Source: Thalassococcus_A lentus
GTDB lineage: Bacteria > Pseudomonadota > Alphaproteobacteria > Rhodobacterales > Rhodobacteraceae
Direction: 5' to 3'
Assembly (NCBI RefSeq): GCF_028023555.1
Contig: NZ_JAQIOY010000006.1
Coordinates: 62,001 to 126,000, forward strand
Length of the DNA stretch: 64,000 bases
Under the pieces are notes generated by a model. That model saw nothing but the letters and a program-made list of their open reading frames with translations, was not told where the DNA came from and did no database searches. Positions within the stretch are counted from its first letter, which is position 1. Each line of letters starts with the position of its first letter. The translations under genes were made by a program, and so were the position numbers. Below, in pieces: positions 25,710 through 34,121 of this stretch.

Positions 25710-26195
25710 ATGTCGCAGGAAGATGCGCTGAGACCGGGCGAACAAAGGCTGGCCATTGCGCCTGATGATGACGCTGCGCTCCGGTTCATAGGACACATCG
25801 AAACGCCCTTTCCGGAGCGCGCCGATTGCCCACGACAGGGCAGTGAAGAGGGGCCGGAGTGCACGCTGGTTCTGAAGTCAGACTACGCGCCCGCTTTGCT
25901 TGGGCTGGAGGGGTTTGACCGGATTGAAGTGCTCTATTGGCTGCACCGGGCACGTCGGGATCTGTTAACACAGAACCCCGGACAGGACGGGGTTTTCAGA
26001 GGCACCTTTTCACTGCGCTCTCCGCTCAGGCCGAACCCGATTGGCACCTCTGTTGTTCGATTGATCCGGGCTGAAGGCTGCCGTGTTACGGTTCGTGGGT
26101 TGGACTGTTTGGACCAAACGCCTTTGCTGGACATCAAACCTTACCGATGTGATTACGCACCATTGGCCAAAGGAAAAAACATTAAAGTTAAATAA
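25710..26195 (+). CDS. trmO: tRNA (N6-threonylcarbamoyladenosine-37) methyltransferase TrmO
   Basis: This 161-residue protein of the TsaA/TrmO (UPF0066) beta-barrel family methylates t6A37 in certain tRNAs using S-adenosylmethionine. Motifs: FIGHIETPFPERADCPRQ, GLEGFDRIEVLYWLHRA, FSLRSPLRPNPIGTSVVRL (split by the Arg-Pro hinge) and LLDIKPYRCDYAP. A good AGGAAA site precedes the ATG. The last residues (KGKNIKVK) are encoded by an abrupt A/T-rich stretch containing the first of three AAAACATTAA repeats. It does not obviously belong to either neighbouring operon. Confidence 0.92.
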   Translation: MSQEDALRPGEQRLAIAPDDDAALRFIGHIETPFPERADCPRQGSEEGPECTLVLKSDYAPALLGLEGFDRIEVLYWLHRARRDLLTQNPGQDGVFRGTFSLRSPLRPNPIGTSVVRLIRAEGCRVTVRGLDCLDQTPLLDIKPYRCDYAPLAKGKNIKVK

Positions 26196-26235
26196 AAACA
26201 TTAATTTGAGGAATTTACTTAATCTAAAACATTAA
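26176..26235 (+). repeat. Three AAAACATTAA direct repeats
   Basis: Perfect 10-base copies begin at 26176, 26195 and 26226, the first inside the end of trmO, in a strongly A/T-rich island within GC-rich sequence. Start-to-start distances are 19 and 31 bases. They lie upstream of the secreted-protein gene that opens the DUF4178-DUF350 cluster and could be binding sites for one of its regulators or an A/T-rich upstream promoter element. No known regulator is recognised. Confidence 0.55.
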
Positions 26236-26315
26236 GCCTTTCTTGTTCAAATTTCTTGACCCGTCGTGCAGAACAGCTTTCACTGGGTTAGGTATTTTCC
26301 AAAGGGATTTCCGTC

Positions 26316-26900
26316 ATGCGCCCGTTGATCGGACTGGCTTTGTTGGCCGCACCTTCTGCCGCAATTGCGGCCTGTCCAACCGCGAATGATCTTTCCACCG
26401 GTATCCGGTTCGAGGTCAGTGGTGGTGATGCAGAGGTCTTTACGACCTTCGGAGAGAGCAGTCTTCAATCCATCTATTTCATCGGGGATGACCCGGTCAC
26501 GCGGGTCCTGTTGGCGCGGGGCCTGTATCTTTTGGAAGTCGTAGACATAGATGAAAGCGGCGCGCTCGACTTGGCCACGCGGTCCACCTATGCCTATGCG
26601 ATGCCACCCGGTGAACTGCCGTTGCCCAAAGCTGGCTCGACCTACTCGGCCGAGTATGTCCTGACCGAAAATGGTCAGCCGAGCAGTGAGACAGAACTCT
26701 ACAGTTTCGGGCAGGAAACGGGGGTCAGTTTCGGCGCGTGCGAGTACGCTGCCATCCCAATTGACGTCCGGTACGGGAATGGCGACATTGATGAATTGAT
26801 GTGGTTGCCCGAGCTTGGGTTGTCCTACCTGACCCGCTCGATCTACGACGGAGGGGACGATCGTTATTATTACCTGTCGATTTCCATCGAAGCGCCCTAA
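26316..26900 (+). CDS. Secreted protein of unknown function preceding the DUF4178-DUF350 cluster
   Basis: This 194-residue protein has a clear signal peptide (MRPLIGLALLAAPSAAIAA, cleaved near residue 20) and a beta-rich mature part with acidic clusters (VSGGDAEVFTTFGES, DDPVTRVLLARGLYLLEVVDIDESG). It contains two cysteines, one just after cleavage (ACPTAND) and one in FGACEYA, which could form a disulphide. I know no named family. It is on the same strand as, and 90 bases before, the DUF4178 genes, so it may be their periplasmic partner. That link is context only. Confidence 0.65.
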   Translation: MRPLIGLALLAAPSAAIAACPTANDLSTGIRFEVSGGDAEVFTTFGESSLQSIYFIGDDPVTRVLLARGLYLLEVVDIDESGALDLATRSTYAYAMPPGELPLPKAGSTYSAEYVLTENGQPSSETELYSFGQETGVSFGACEYAAIPIDVRYGNGDIDELMWLPELGLSYLTRSIYDGGDDRYYYLSISIEAP

Positions 26901-26990
26901 CACGTTTCACGAGGCAGGATTACCTGACTTGTCGTATGTACCAATCATTTCGCCGTTGAACTTCGACGCGCAACTTGCGATTTCATCACT

Positions 26991-27605
26991 ATGAGCGATC
27001 ACAACTGCCCCAATTGCGGTGACCGCGTGCCAGATCAGATCAGGCACATCACCATGCTGACCTGTCCGTCTTGCGGAACCACGCTCTATGTGGACGGGGC
27101 ACAGTTGCATGATGCGGGCAATGCCGGACAGATGCATGATGGTCCGGCGCTTTTCGGTGTCGGTGACGCCGTGCGTCTGGGAAAGGCGCTGATTCAGATC
27201 ACCGGTCACGCGCGGTTTTCCTACGGTCGCGGCTGGTGGGATGAATACTGGGGCTTCGACGAAGACCAGCGCGGCTGCTGGGTTTCCGTCGATGAGGGAG
27301 ACGTTGTTCTTCAATATCCGATCGCCAAGGATTTCTGGCCGCGCGTTGCACGCACCGCCCGGGTCGGAACACCCTTTCGCTATCGCGACGACGACTGGCA
27401 GGTGACCGAAGCAGATACAGCCGAATGCGTGGCTTTGCGTGGCTCATTCGGTGAGCAACTGGAAGTCGGCGAAACCTACACGTTTCTCAATGCGTCCGGG
27501 CCGGGCGGTGAGCTATTGTCCGGTGAGTTCTGGGAGGGCGGTCAAAGCTGGTATGTTGGATACTGGTTTGATCCCTTCGATGTGGTGGTGAGGGTCGATA
27601 CATGA
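26991..27605 (+). CDS. DUF4178-type zinc-ribbon protein (short form)
   Basis: This 204-residue protein begins with a four-Cys zinc ribbon (CPNCGDRVP at 6-14 and CPSCGTTLY near 28). A compact beta domain of DUF4178 type follows: LGKALIQITGHARFSYGRGWW, EYWGFDEDQRGCWVSVDEGDV (each split by a turn), then VGTPFRYRDDDWQVTEADTAE. There is no membrane segment. The family has no established function, though it recurs beside DUF350 and aminopropyltransferase genes. Its stop overlaps the start of the longer paralogue by 4 bases, indicating coupled synthesis. Confidence 0.78.
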   Translation: MSDHNCPNCGDRVPDQIRHITMLTCPSCGTTLYVDGAQLHDAGNAGQMHDGPALFGVGDAVRLGKALIQITGHARFSYGRGWWDEYWGFDEDQRGCWVSVDEGDVVLQYPIAKDFWPRVARTARVGTPFRYRDDDWQVTEADTAECVALRGSFGEQLEVGETYTFLNASGPGGELLSGEFWEGGQSWYVGYWFDPFDVVVRVDT

Positions 27606-28897
27606 GCCGTGCACCCACATTAGGCGCGATTGATTGCACCGCCTGCGGGGCGGGGTTGGATATTCTGGGCGGTGGCCGAGTGACCACGCACATCTGTCCC
27701 TATTGCGGCACCGAACTTGACGCGCTTGATGGTTACAAGGCGCTTCGCAAGTTTTCCAATGTCGAACGTCCCGACACGCCCTTTGCCCTAGGCAGCCACG
27801 GAACGCTGCACGATGTGCAGTGGACGGTCGTTGGAATTCTGGCACATCGCGAAACCTGGGCCGGCAAAAGCTGGGAATGGGTGGATCACCAACTTTATTC
27901 GGCGACCCATGGATATGCTTGGCTGACGCTGGAAGACGGGCACCTGACCTTTGCGCGCCGTGTGCGCGGTGTGCGCAGCAATCTTTGGATCGGAACCCGC
28001 TGGGTGGAAACGGCCGAAACGCCGCCAAAGGTCTCTATGAACGGCGAGTCGTTCAAATACCTCCAGACCTCGACCAGCTCTGTGATCTTTGCGGAAGGTG
28101 AATTCACCTGGTCTCCGAGCAAGGGGGAGCAAACCACCTCGGTTTCGGCCATTTCCGATGGCGCCATGCTGGATTTTGCACAGACCGGACAGGAACGGGA
28201 AATTCACAGGATTACCTATCTTGATGGGCCCGAGACGCTGGCGGCTTTCGGGCTCGATCCGGAGGCGCTCAGCCCCCGCGGCGTTCATGCTGTGCAGCCC
28301 TACAAAGGCTGGAGCGAAACCCGGTTTCTGACGCGTGCCAGTCTGACGTTTGCGGCGGTTGCATTGGTGCTGGCTGTGCTGTTGTCGTTTTGGCCCGGCC
28401 GGACGGTCCTTGACCCAGTAACGGTCGGCTTTAGCCAACTGCCACGCGACGTGTCTATTGAGATCACCGATCCAAAGCGCAGGCTGGCCGGGATCTACCT
28501 GTCGTCCAATGTGTCGAACAGTTGGGCCTACGTGGATCTGGAACTCTATGATCCCAATGACGAATTGCTGTTCGAGGCGGGGCGAACCATGGAGTATTAC
28601 TTCGGGACTGATGCGGATGGCAGTTGGACCGAAGGCAATCGCAGCGCATCACTGTACTTTCTGCCCACCGTTCCCGGCACTTACACCCTGACGCTCAGCG
28701 CAGTGGAGCAGGGGACATGGGGATCAGGCGGGCGCGATGCGTCGCGTGTCGAGGTCAGTGCACGAACGGGCATGGCATCCGGCTGGTATCTCTATCTGCT
28801 GGCGATTGGATTTGCCTTGTTTGCCGCTTTGTTCGGTGCGGGCCGTTTCATTCACAACCGTCGCCGTTGGGCGCACAGCGACTGGAGCGATGATTGA
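27602..28897 (+). CDS. DUF4178-type zinc-ribbon protein with two membrane segments (long form)
   Basis: This 431-residue protein has a zinc ribbon (CTACGAGLD, CPYCGTELD, residues 12-45) and a DUF4178-like domain (TLHDVQWTVVGILAHRETW, YAWLTLEDGHLTFARRV). A membrane helix lies near 250-270 (LTFAAVALVLAVLLSFWPG), then an extracytoplasmic beta-sandwich of about 110 residues (VSIEITDPKRRLAGIYLSS, FLPTVPGTYTLTLSAVEQG) and a second helix near 400-420. It looks like a paralogue of the previous protein with an added envelope-facing sensor or ligand domain. The cytoplasmic zinc-ribbon side could contact the short form. Function unknown. Confidence 0.75.
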   Translation: MSRAPTLGAIDCTACGAGLDILGGGRVTTHICPYCGTELDALDGYKALRKFSNVERPDTPFALGSHGTLHDVQWTVVGILAHRETWAGKSWEWVDHQLYSATHGYAWLTLEDGHLTFARRVRGVRSNLWIGTRWVETAETPPKVSMNGESFKYLQTSTSSVIFAEGEFTWSPSKGEQTTSVSAISDGAMLDFAQTGQEREIHRITYLDGPETLAAFGLDPEALSPRGVHAVQPYKGWSETRFLTRASLTFAAVALVLAVLLSFWPGRTVLDPVTVGFSQLPRDVSIEITDPKRRLAGIYLSSNVSNSWAYVDLELYDPNDELLFEAGRTMEYYFGTDADGSWTEGNRSASLYFLPTVPGTYTLTLSAVEQGTWGSGGRDASRVEVSARTGMASGWYLYLLAIGFALFAALFGAGRFIHNRRRWAHSDWSDD

Positions 28898-29060
28898 CAT
28901 GAGCTTCGTTCGCATAGTTTTCATCGTCTTCGCCACAACGGCCATCGCAGCGACAGCCTATGTCGGCTATCACGGTGCCGGTGGAGAGAGCTTTGATCTG
29001 GATCGTTCCGTGCGCGCCGGATCGGGCGGCACATTCGTCGGCGGAGGCCGCATCAAGTAA
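28890..29060 (+). CDS. Tiny single-pass membrane protein with glycine-rich tail
   Basis: The 56-residue product has one hydrophobic helix (FVRIVFIVFATTAIAATAYVG split at residue 15) and a Gly/Ser-rich tail ending SGGTFVGGGRIK. The ATG at 28890 overlaps the end of the DUF4178 gene by 8 bases; a second in-frame ATG lies at 28899. It is 18 bases upstream of the DUF350 gene. Small hydrophobic genes occur at this place in related clusters, which supports it as real. No family is recognised. Confidence 0.6.
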   Translation: MIDMSFVRIVFIVFATTAIAATAYVGYHGAGGESFDLDRSVRAGSGGTFVGGGRIK

Positions 29061-29078
29061 CGCCAAAAAGGGGGCAAC

Positions 29079-29303
29079 ATGGACGCCTATATCACCATTC
29101 AATTCGCCGAAATCGTCAGCACCGTGTTTTACACGCTCTTGGGCGTTGTACTCATGGGACTGTGCTGGTGGCTCATCAACCGCATGGCGCATTTTTCGGT
29201 CGTCAAGGAGATCGAAGAAGATCAGAACGTTGCTCTCGCAGTGCTGATCGGATCGGTCTTTATCTCGCTTGCCCTGATCATCGGAGCCGTGATCACATCG
29301 TGA
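29079..29303 (+). CDS. DUF350 small integral membrane protein
   Basis: The 74-residue protein consists of two hydrophobic helices (about 10-30 and 50-72) joined by a charged cytoplasmic-looking loop (FSVVKEIEEDQNVALAVLIG), the single DUF350 unit. YjfL of E. coli belongs to this family; function is not established, though the genes cluster with PspA-like, aminopropyltransferase and glutathionylspermidine-synthase-like genes. The stop TGA overlaps the GTG start of the next gene (GTGA), so it and the spermidine-synthase-like enzyme are translationally coupled. Confidence 0.85.
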   Translation: MDAYITIQFAEIVSTVFYTLLGVVLMGLCWWLINRMAHFSVVKEIEEDQNVALAVLIGSVFISLALIIGAVITS

Positions 29304-30865
29304 CGGAAACGGACACGGCGCAGCAAAACGGCGCCGGGCACGCCCGTATGCGCGAGATCTGGTTGCTGGCCGCAACGTTTATCATTGCGGTTGCAGGCCT
29401 GATCTACGAACTGATCGCGGCCACGGTCTCCAGCTATTTGCTGGGCGATAGCGTGCGACAGTTCAGTCTTGTGATCGGGGTATTCCTGTCTGCCATGGGG
29501 CTGGGCGCATGGGCATCGCGTTTCATCCAGCGGGCTATGCCGGGTTTCATATGGGCCCAACTGGCACTGGGTGTGCTGGGCGGTTTCATGGCACCGGTTC
29601 TGTTTTTTACTTACGCATGGACAGGTGACGTGGCCTTGGCGCTCTATGGCATGCTGATTGCTGTCGGAGTGTTGTCGGGAATGGAAATCCCGCTGATCGC
29701 GCGGGTGCTCAAGGAAATCGGAGCGCCGGAATTCCGTTTCGAAAATGTTCTCAGCGTGGACTACGTCGGCGCTTTGGTGGCGTCACTGGCCTTTCCTCTG
29801 CTGGTGATCCCTCACCTTGGTCTGATGTCCGCCAGTCTGTTCTTTGGCTGCCTGAACCTCGCGGTTGCAGGGCTGTCGCTTTGGTTGTTCCGGGAACAGG
29901 CCTCTCGAATGCAATGGGGGCTATGGGGCGCGGCGCTTGCCGTATCCGCGCTCGCGCTGGTTCAATCAGAACGACTGGTGTCCATCGCCGAGGTCCAGCT
30001 GTTCGAAGACGATGTGATCTTCTCCGAAGCAACGCCTTATCAACAAATTACCGTCACGCGCTTTCAGGGTCGGGTGCGCCTGTTTCTGGACCACTCCATT
30101 CAATTCGACAGCCGCGATGAGCATCGCTATCACGAAGCGCTGGTGCATCCGGCCATGGCCCGCGCGCCGCGTCGCAACAATATCCTCATCCTCGGTGGCG
30201 GCGATGGGATGGCCGCGCGCGAAGTTCTTCGGTACAGCGACGTCGAAACGGTCACGCTGGTCGACCTTGACCCGCGTGTAACCGCGCTTTTCCGCGACCA
30301 TCCAGAACTGTCGCTCTTGAATGATCGCGCGCTCTCTGATCCGCGTGTCTCGATCACGAACATGGATGCATGGCGATACATCGAAACAGCGCAAGACAGC
30401 TATGACGTGATCATTCTGGACCTGCCGGATCCTAAAAATCTCGCTCTGTCCAAACTCTACAGCCGCAGCTTTTACCATCTTCTGGTCGAACGGCTGTCAT
30501 CCACAGGATTGCTGGTCACGCAGTCGGGCTCGCCACTTTTTGCCCGTCAGGCCTATTGGTCAATCGTGAACACGCTGGAGACAACTCGCAACCCGGTCTC
30601 GCCGGGCGCTGGCCTGTCGGTTCTGCCATACCACGTGTATTTGCCCAGCTTTGGCGACTGGGGCTTTTCCATGGCCAGTTTTTCCCCACTCGCAGAGCGT
30701 CAGTTGGCTCTGCCCGATGGCTTGCGTTTCCTGACACCGGATGTCTGGCAAATGGCGCAGGTCTTCGATGGGGATACCAGCCGCGTTGAGGCTGAGATCA
30801 ATACAATCCAGACCCATGCCCTACTCGAATACTATCTCGAAGGCTGGGACACATGGTTCCGCTAA
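29300..30865 (+). CDS. Membrane-anchored spermidine-synthase-like aminopropyltransferase
   Basis: This 521-residue fusion carries six or seven membrane helices in residues 17-230 (EIWLLAATFIIAVAGLIYEL, VIGVFLSAMGLGAW, LVIPHLGLMSASLFFG) and a SpeE-like domain after 240. The SAM-type motif is ILGGGDGMAAREVLRY (about 296-311), VDLDPR lies near 321, and the catalytic Asp region is DLPDPKNLALSKLYSRSFY. Spermidine synthases move an aminopropyl group from decarboxylated AdoMet to putrescine; membrane-fused versions are uncharacterised. The start is the GTG overlapping the DUF350 stop. No AdoMet decarboxylase is nearby, so the natural substrate may differ. Confidence 0.85.
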   Translation: MTETDTAQQNGAGHARMREIWLLAATFIIAVAGLIYELIAATVSSYLLGDSVRQFSLVIGVFLSAMGLGAWASRFIQRAMPGFIWAQLALGVLGGFMAPVLFFTYAWTGDVALALYGMLIAVGVLSGMEIPLIARVLKEIGAPEFRFENVLSVDYVGALVASLAFPLLVIPHLGLMSASLFFGCLNLAVAGLSLWLFREQASRMQWGLWGAALAVSALALVQSERLVSIAEVQLFEDDVIFSEATPYQQITVTRFQGRVRLFLDHSIQFDSRDEHRYHEALVHPAMARAPRRNNILILGGGDGMAAREVLRYSDVETVTLVDLDPRVTALFRDHPELSLLNDRALSDPRVSITNMDAWRYIETAQDSYDVIILDLPDPKNLALSKLYSRSFYHLLVERLSSTGLLVTQSGSPLFARQAYWSIVNTLETTRNPVSPGAGLSVLPYHVYLPSFGDWGFSMASFSPLAERQLALPDGLRFLTPDVWQMAQVFDGDTSRVEAEINTIQTHALLEYYLEGWDTWFR

Positions 30866-30903
30866 GACCGGGGCTTCTTTGTGCCTGAAATATCCCGGGG
30901 GGT

Positions 30904-30923
30904 CTGGGGGGCTGGCCCCCCAG
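30904..30923. terminator. Hairpin between convergent spermidine-synthase-like gene and pgm
   Basis: CTGGGGGG and CCCCCCAG form a perfect 8-bp stem around CTGG, between two convergent stop codons. No pronounced T-run follows on either strand, but position and stability support a bidirectional terminator. Confidence 0.55.
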
Positions 30924-30958
30924 TCGGTCGGCTTGCCGCAGGCAAGGCGAAACCAGTC

Positions 30959-32590
30959 TCAGGTCACAACATCGGGTGCCGCGCGTCCGGTTCTGGCAGA
31001 AATGCCTGCCAGAGCGTCGGCAGCGGCAATAATATCCGCCAAGGCCGCCTGAGGGTCATCTTCGAGTGCAGATGGCTCGGATTCCAGACGCTCCAGATAG
31101 ACCCTGAGGGTGGCGCCTTCGGTCCCTGTACCGGACAGGCGCAGCACGATGCGGCCTCCGCCTTCCAAACCGATCCGCAATCCCTGACCTTCGCTGCGCG
31201 AGCCGTCCACCGGATCATCATAGGCAAACTCGTCTGCGCTGATGACCGTCAGGCCCGCGGCTGTTGAGCCGGGCAGGGCGCTCAATCGGGACCGCAGGTC
31301 ATCCATAAGCGCGTGGGCCGCCGCGCTGTCGACGGCTTCATAGTCATGCCGGGAATAGTAGTTCCGGCCAAACCGGCCCCAGTGATCGCGCAGGACTTCC
31401 TGAACCGAAGCTCCGCGTTCGGCCAGCACGTTCAGCCAGAAGAGCACGGCCCAAAGCCCGTCTTTTTCGCGTACGTGATCGCTGCCGGTTCCCGCGCTTT
31501 CTTCTCCGCACAGGGTGGCGCGTCCGGCATCCAGCAGGTTGCCGAAAAACTTCCAACCTGTTGGTGTTTCGAAACAATCCACACCCAGATGTTCAGCCAC
31601 CCGGTCGACCGCTCCCGAGGTTGGCATTGAGCGGGCAACCCCGTTCAAACCGCCCGCATAGGCGGGAACCATCGTGGCATTGGCGGCCAGCACGGCCAGA
31701 CTGTCAGACGGGGTGACATAGGCATTCTTGCCGACGATCATGTTGCGATCGCCGTCGCCATCCGAGGCCGCGCCAAAGTCGGGCGCATCGTCTGAGAACA
31801 TGGTTTGCATCAGGTCTTTGGCCCAGATCGGGTTGGGATCCGGATGGCCGCCGCCAAAGTCCTCTGAGGGGATCGCATTCACCACCGAACCGGGCGCGGC
31901 CCCGAGCGTGTCTTCGATAATGGCTTTGGCATAGGGGCCGGTGATCGCATGCATGGCATCAAACCGCATGCGAAATCCCGATGCGAACAAGGCGCGGATC
32001 GCGTCAAAGTCGAACAGGCTCTGCATCAGATCCTGATAGTCGCTGACCGGATCGACCACTTCGATCTGCATATCGCCAAGCGCGCTCTGTCCGATCTTGG
32101 ACAGGTCCACATCCGGCGCATCGAGGATCAGGTAGCTTTCCAGTGTCTCGGTTGCCTCGAAAATGGCCTGCGTCATGCCTTCTGGCGCCGGGCCGCCATT
32201 GGATGCGTTGTATTTTACACCGAAATCTTCGGTTGGGCCGCCGGGGTTGTGGCTGGCCGACAGGATGATCCCGCCATCAGCTTTGCGCTTGCGGATCAGG
32301 TTGGACGCGGCCGGGGTGGAAAGCAGGGCATTCTGTCCAACGATCACCTTGGCGGCGCCACTGGCAGCGGCCATGCGCAGGATGGTCTGCGCCGCTTGTG
32401 TGTTGAAATAGCGTCCGTCACCGCCAAGCACATAGGTCTTACCAGCTGCGCCGCCCGTGCCGTTCCAAATCGCCTGCACGAAGTTTTCCAGATAATTGGT
32501 CTGCATGAAAACCGGGGTTTTCTTGCGCAGGCCCGAGGTTCCGGGTTTTTGGCCTTCAATGGGCTGTGTCTGAACGGTTTTGATGCTCAT
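30959..32590 (-). CDS. pgm: Phosphoglucomutase (alpha-D-glucose type)
   Basis: This 543-residue cytoplasmic enzyme interconverts glucose 1-phosphate and glucose 6-phosphate. It shows the N-terminal GTSGLRKKTPVF, the phosphoserine loop ILSASHNPGGP (about residue 115), the Mg2+ loop DGDGDRNMI (about 285), the sugar-binding GEESAGTGSDHVREKDG and the C-terminal phosphate-binding LRLSGTGTEGATLR. The ATG at 32590 fits the family N-terminus; an upstream extension is unlikely. It stands alone and would join released glucose or galactose carbon to cell-wall and storage polymers. Confidence 0.96.
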   Translation of the reverse strand: MSIKTVQTQPIEGQKPGTSGLRKKTPVFMQTNYLENFVQAIWNGTGGAAGKTYVLGGDGRYFNTQAAQTILRMAAASGAAKVIVGQNALLSTPAASNLIRKRKADGGIILSASHNPGGPTEDFGVKYNASNGGPAPEGMTQAIFEATETLESYLILDAPDVDLSKIGQSALGDMQIEVVDPVSDYQDLMQSLFDFDAIRALFASGFRMRFDAMHAITGPYAKAIIEDTLGAAPGSVVNAIPSEDFGGGHPDPNPIWAKDLMQTMFSDDAPDFGAASDGDGDRNMIVGKNAYVTPSDSLAVLAANATMVPAYAGGLNGVARSMPTSGAVDRVAEHLGVDCFETPTGWKFFGNLLDAGRATLCGEESAGTGSDHVREKDGLWAVLFWLNVLAERGASVQEVLRDHWGRFGRNYYSRHDYEAVDSAAAHALMDDLRSRLSALPGSTAAGLTVISADEFAYDDPVDGSRSEGQGLRIGLEGGGRIVLRLSGTGTEGATLRVYLERLESEPSALEDDPQAALADIIAAADALAGISARTGRAAPDVVT

Positions 32591-32757
32591 GGTTCCCTCA
32601 ATTCTTGGCGGCGCGCAGCGTTTGGTCGTTCGGTGCGCCGGTATTCTGGCACGAAACGCCCGTTTTGGCACCGGGGGTCCTAAAATGTTGATACGGCAAT
32701 TTCATGTCGGGAAAGCGCAGCGAATAAGCCTGGGCCGATGTCAAAATGGTGGATGTC

Positions 32758-34008
32758 TCAGTTGTTGAGCGCAATGTCCTTGGGGCGCAAGGCCAGCCAG
32801 ATCAACGCCGCGCCGGCAAGTGCCAGAAACGGGATCATGGCAAGGTTTACAGCGGTCCAGCCCGCCTGCGGTGTGCCGCCCGAGCAATTCATCAATCCGC
32901 CAGACGCAAGCGATGCAATGGTTACGCCGCCAAATACCAGCAGGTCGTTCAAGCCCTGCATGCGTCCGCGTTCATGTGGCGCATGGGCGCTGGCGAGCAT
33001 CGCAGTCGCGCCAATAAAGCCAAAGTTCCAACCAAACCCAAGCAGGATCAGCGCCACAAAGAAGTTTTCCAGCGCAACGCCGGACAAGGCCACCGCTCCG
33101 GATGCGGCAAGGATAACCAGCCCGGCGCCAACAATCCGTTCGACGCCAAAGCGCGCGATCAAATGACCGGTAAAGAATGATGGTGCAAACATCGCGAGCA
33201 CATGCGCCGTCACGACATCGGCGGCATCACCTTTTTCGAAGCCGCATCCCACCACGGCCAGTGGGGTCGAGGTCATCACGAGGTTCATGAGCGCATAGGA
33301 TACCATGGCGCAGATCACGGCGACGGCGATCCTTGGCGTTGTAATCAACTCCCACCGGGTGCGACCTGCAGGGGCATCCTCGGAAGGCACGGGTGGCTTG
33401 GGGATGCGCAGGAACACGAACAGGGACGATCCGACGACGTTCAGAACCACAACCATCATGTAGGCGCCCGCGAAACCCGACACCAATGCGCTGGGGTGAT
33501 CTATGGCTCCTTGGCTCAGTTTGACCAGTTGCGGCCCGATGATCGCAGAGGCCAGCCCGCCCGCCATGACGTAGGAAATGGCCTTGGGGCGAAATTCATC
33601 GGATGCGGTGTCTGCCGCAGCGAACCGGTAAAAACCCTGTGCCGACATATAGATACCGGTACAAAGCGAGCCCAGCAGAAAGACCGGGAAAGACGCGATA
33701 TAAAGCGCATAGGCACAGATGGCCCCGCCAAGAGCACCACCCAGTGCGCCGACCGCAAACCCTGCGGAGCGGCCCGCCCGCTGCATGAACCATGACAACG
33801 GCGTCGCGGTCAGCATAGATCCGATTACGATCAACGAAATCGGCAAAGTTGCAAAGCAAAGGTTCGTCGTCAGGGCCTGACCGGCCAGCCCGCTGATGGT
33901 AAAGACCAGTGGCATCTGGGCGCCCAGAATTGCCTGCGCGGCAACGAGGATGGCGACATTGCGCTTGGATTGCGCAGGCTGGACGGACGGGGCGGTTTGA
34001 TCAGTCAT
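32758..34008 (-). CDS. MFS transporter
   Basis: This 416-residue protein has twelve hydrophobic segments in the major facilitator pattern with a central cytoplasmic loop (RIPKPPVPSEDAPAGRTRWEL). The signature between helices 2 and 3 is poorly conserved (MLTATPLSWFMQRAGRSAGF). A second copy in the C-terminal half reads FFTGHLIARFGVERIVG, and HAPHERGRMQGLND is typical of YfkF/YbjJ-like exporters. The ATG at 34008 is chosen over an upstream one because the extra 16 residues are not hydrophobic and lie in the divergent promoter region of cobK. Substrate unknown. Confidence 0.85.
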   Translation of the reverse strand: MTDQTAPSVQPAQSKRNVAILVAAQAILGAQMPLVFTISGLAGQALTTNLCFATLPISLIVIGSMLTATPLSWFMQRAGRSAGFAVGALGGALGGAICAYALYIASFPVFLLGSLCTGIYMSAQGFYRFAAADTASDEFRPKAISYVMAGGLASAIIGPQLVKLSQGAIDHPSALVSGFAGAYMMVVVLNVVGSSLFVFLRIPKPPVPSEDAPAGRTRWELITTPRIAVAVICAMVSYALMNLVMTSTPLAVVGCGFEKGDAADVVTAHVLAMFAPSFFTGHLIARFGVERIVGAGLVILAASGAVALSGVALENFFVALILLGFGWNFGFIGATAMLASAHAPHERGRMQGLNDLLVFGGVTIASLASGGLMNCSGGTPQAGWTAVNLAMIPFLALAGAALIWLALRPKDIALNN

Positions 34009-34121
34009 GCGCAAGGCGTATTCCTGTCGAACCGGCACTGCAAGAGGCCAGAGCATCGCAGGCTTATGCTTTGGGCCTAAAGCACTGTGGCATAGCGCGG
34101 CCCGCCATCGTAAGCAGGGGC

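Noticed and set aside
23638..26300. Mobile-element boundary at the A/T-rich island after trmO
   Set aside because: No integrase, transposase, tRNA or flanking direct repeat of useful length is seen on either side.
26316..30865. Phage-defence island
   Set aside because: No nuclease, helicase, reverse transcriptase, toxin or recombinase is present, and the genes match an envelope/polyamine theme instead.
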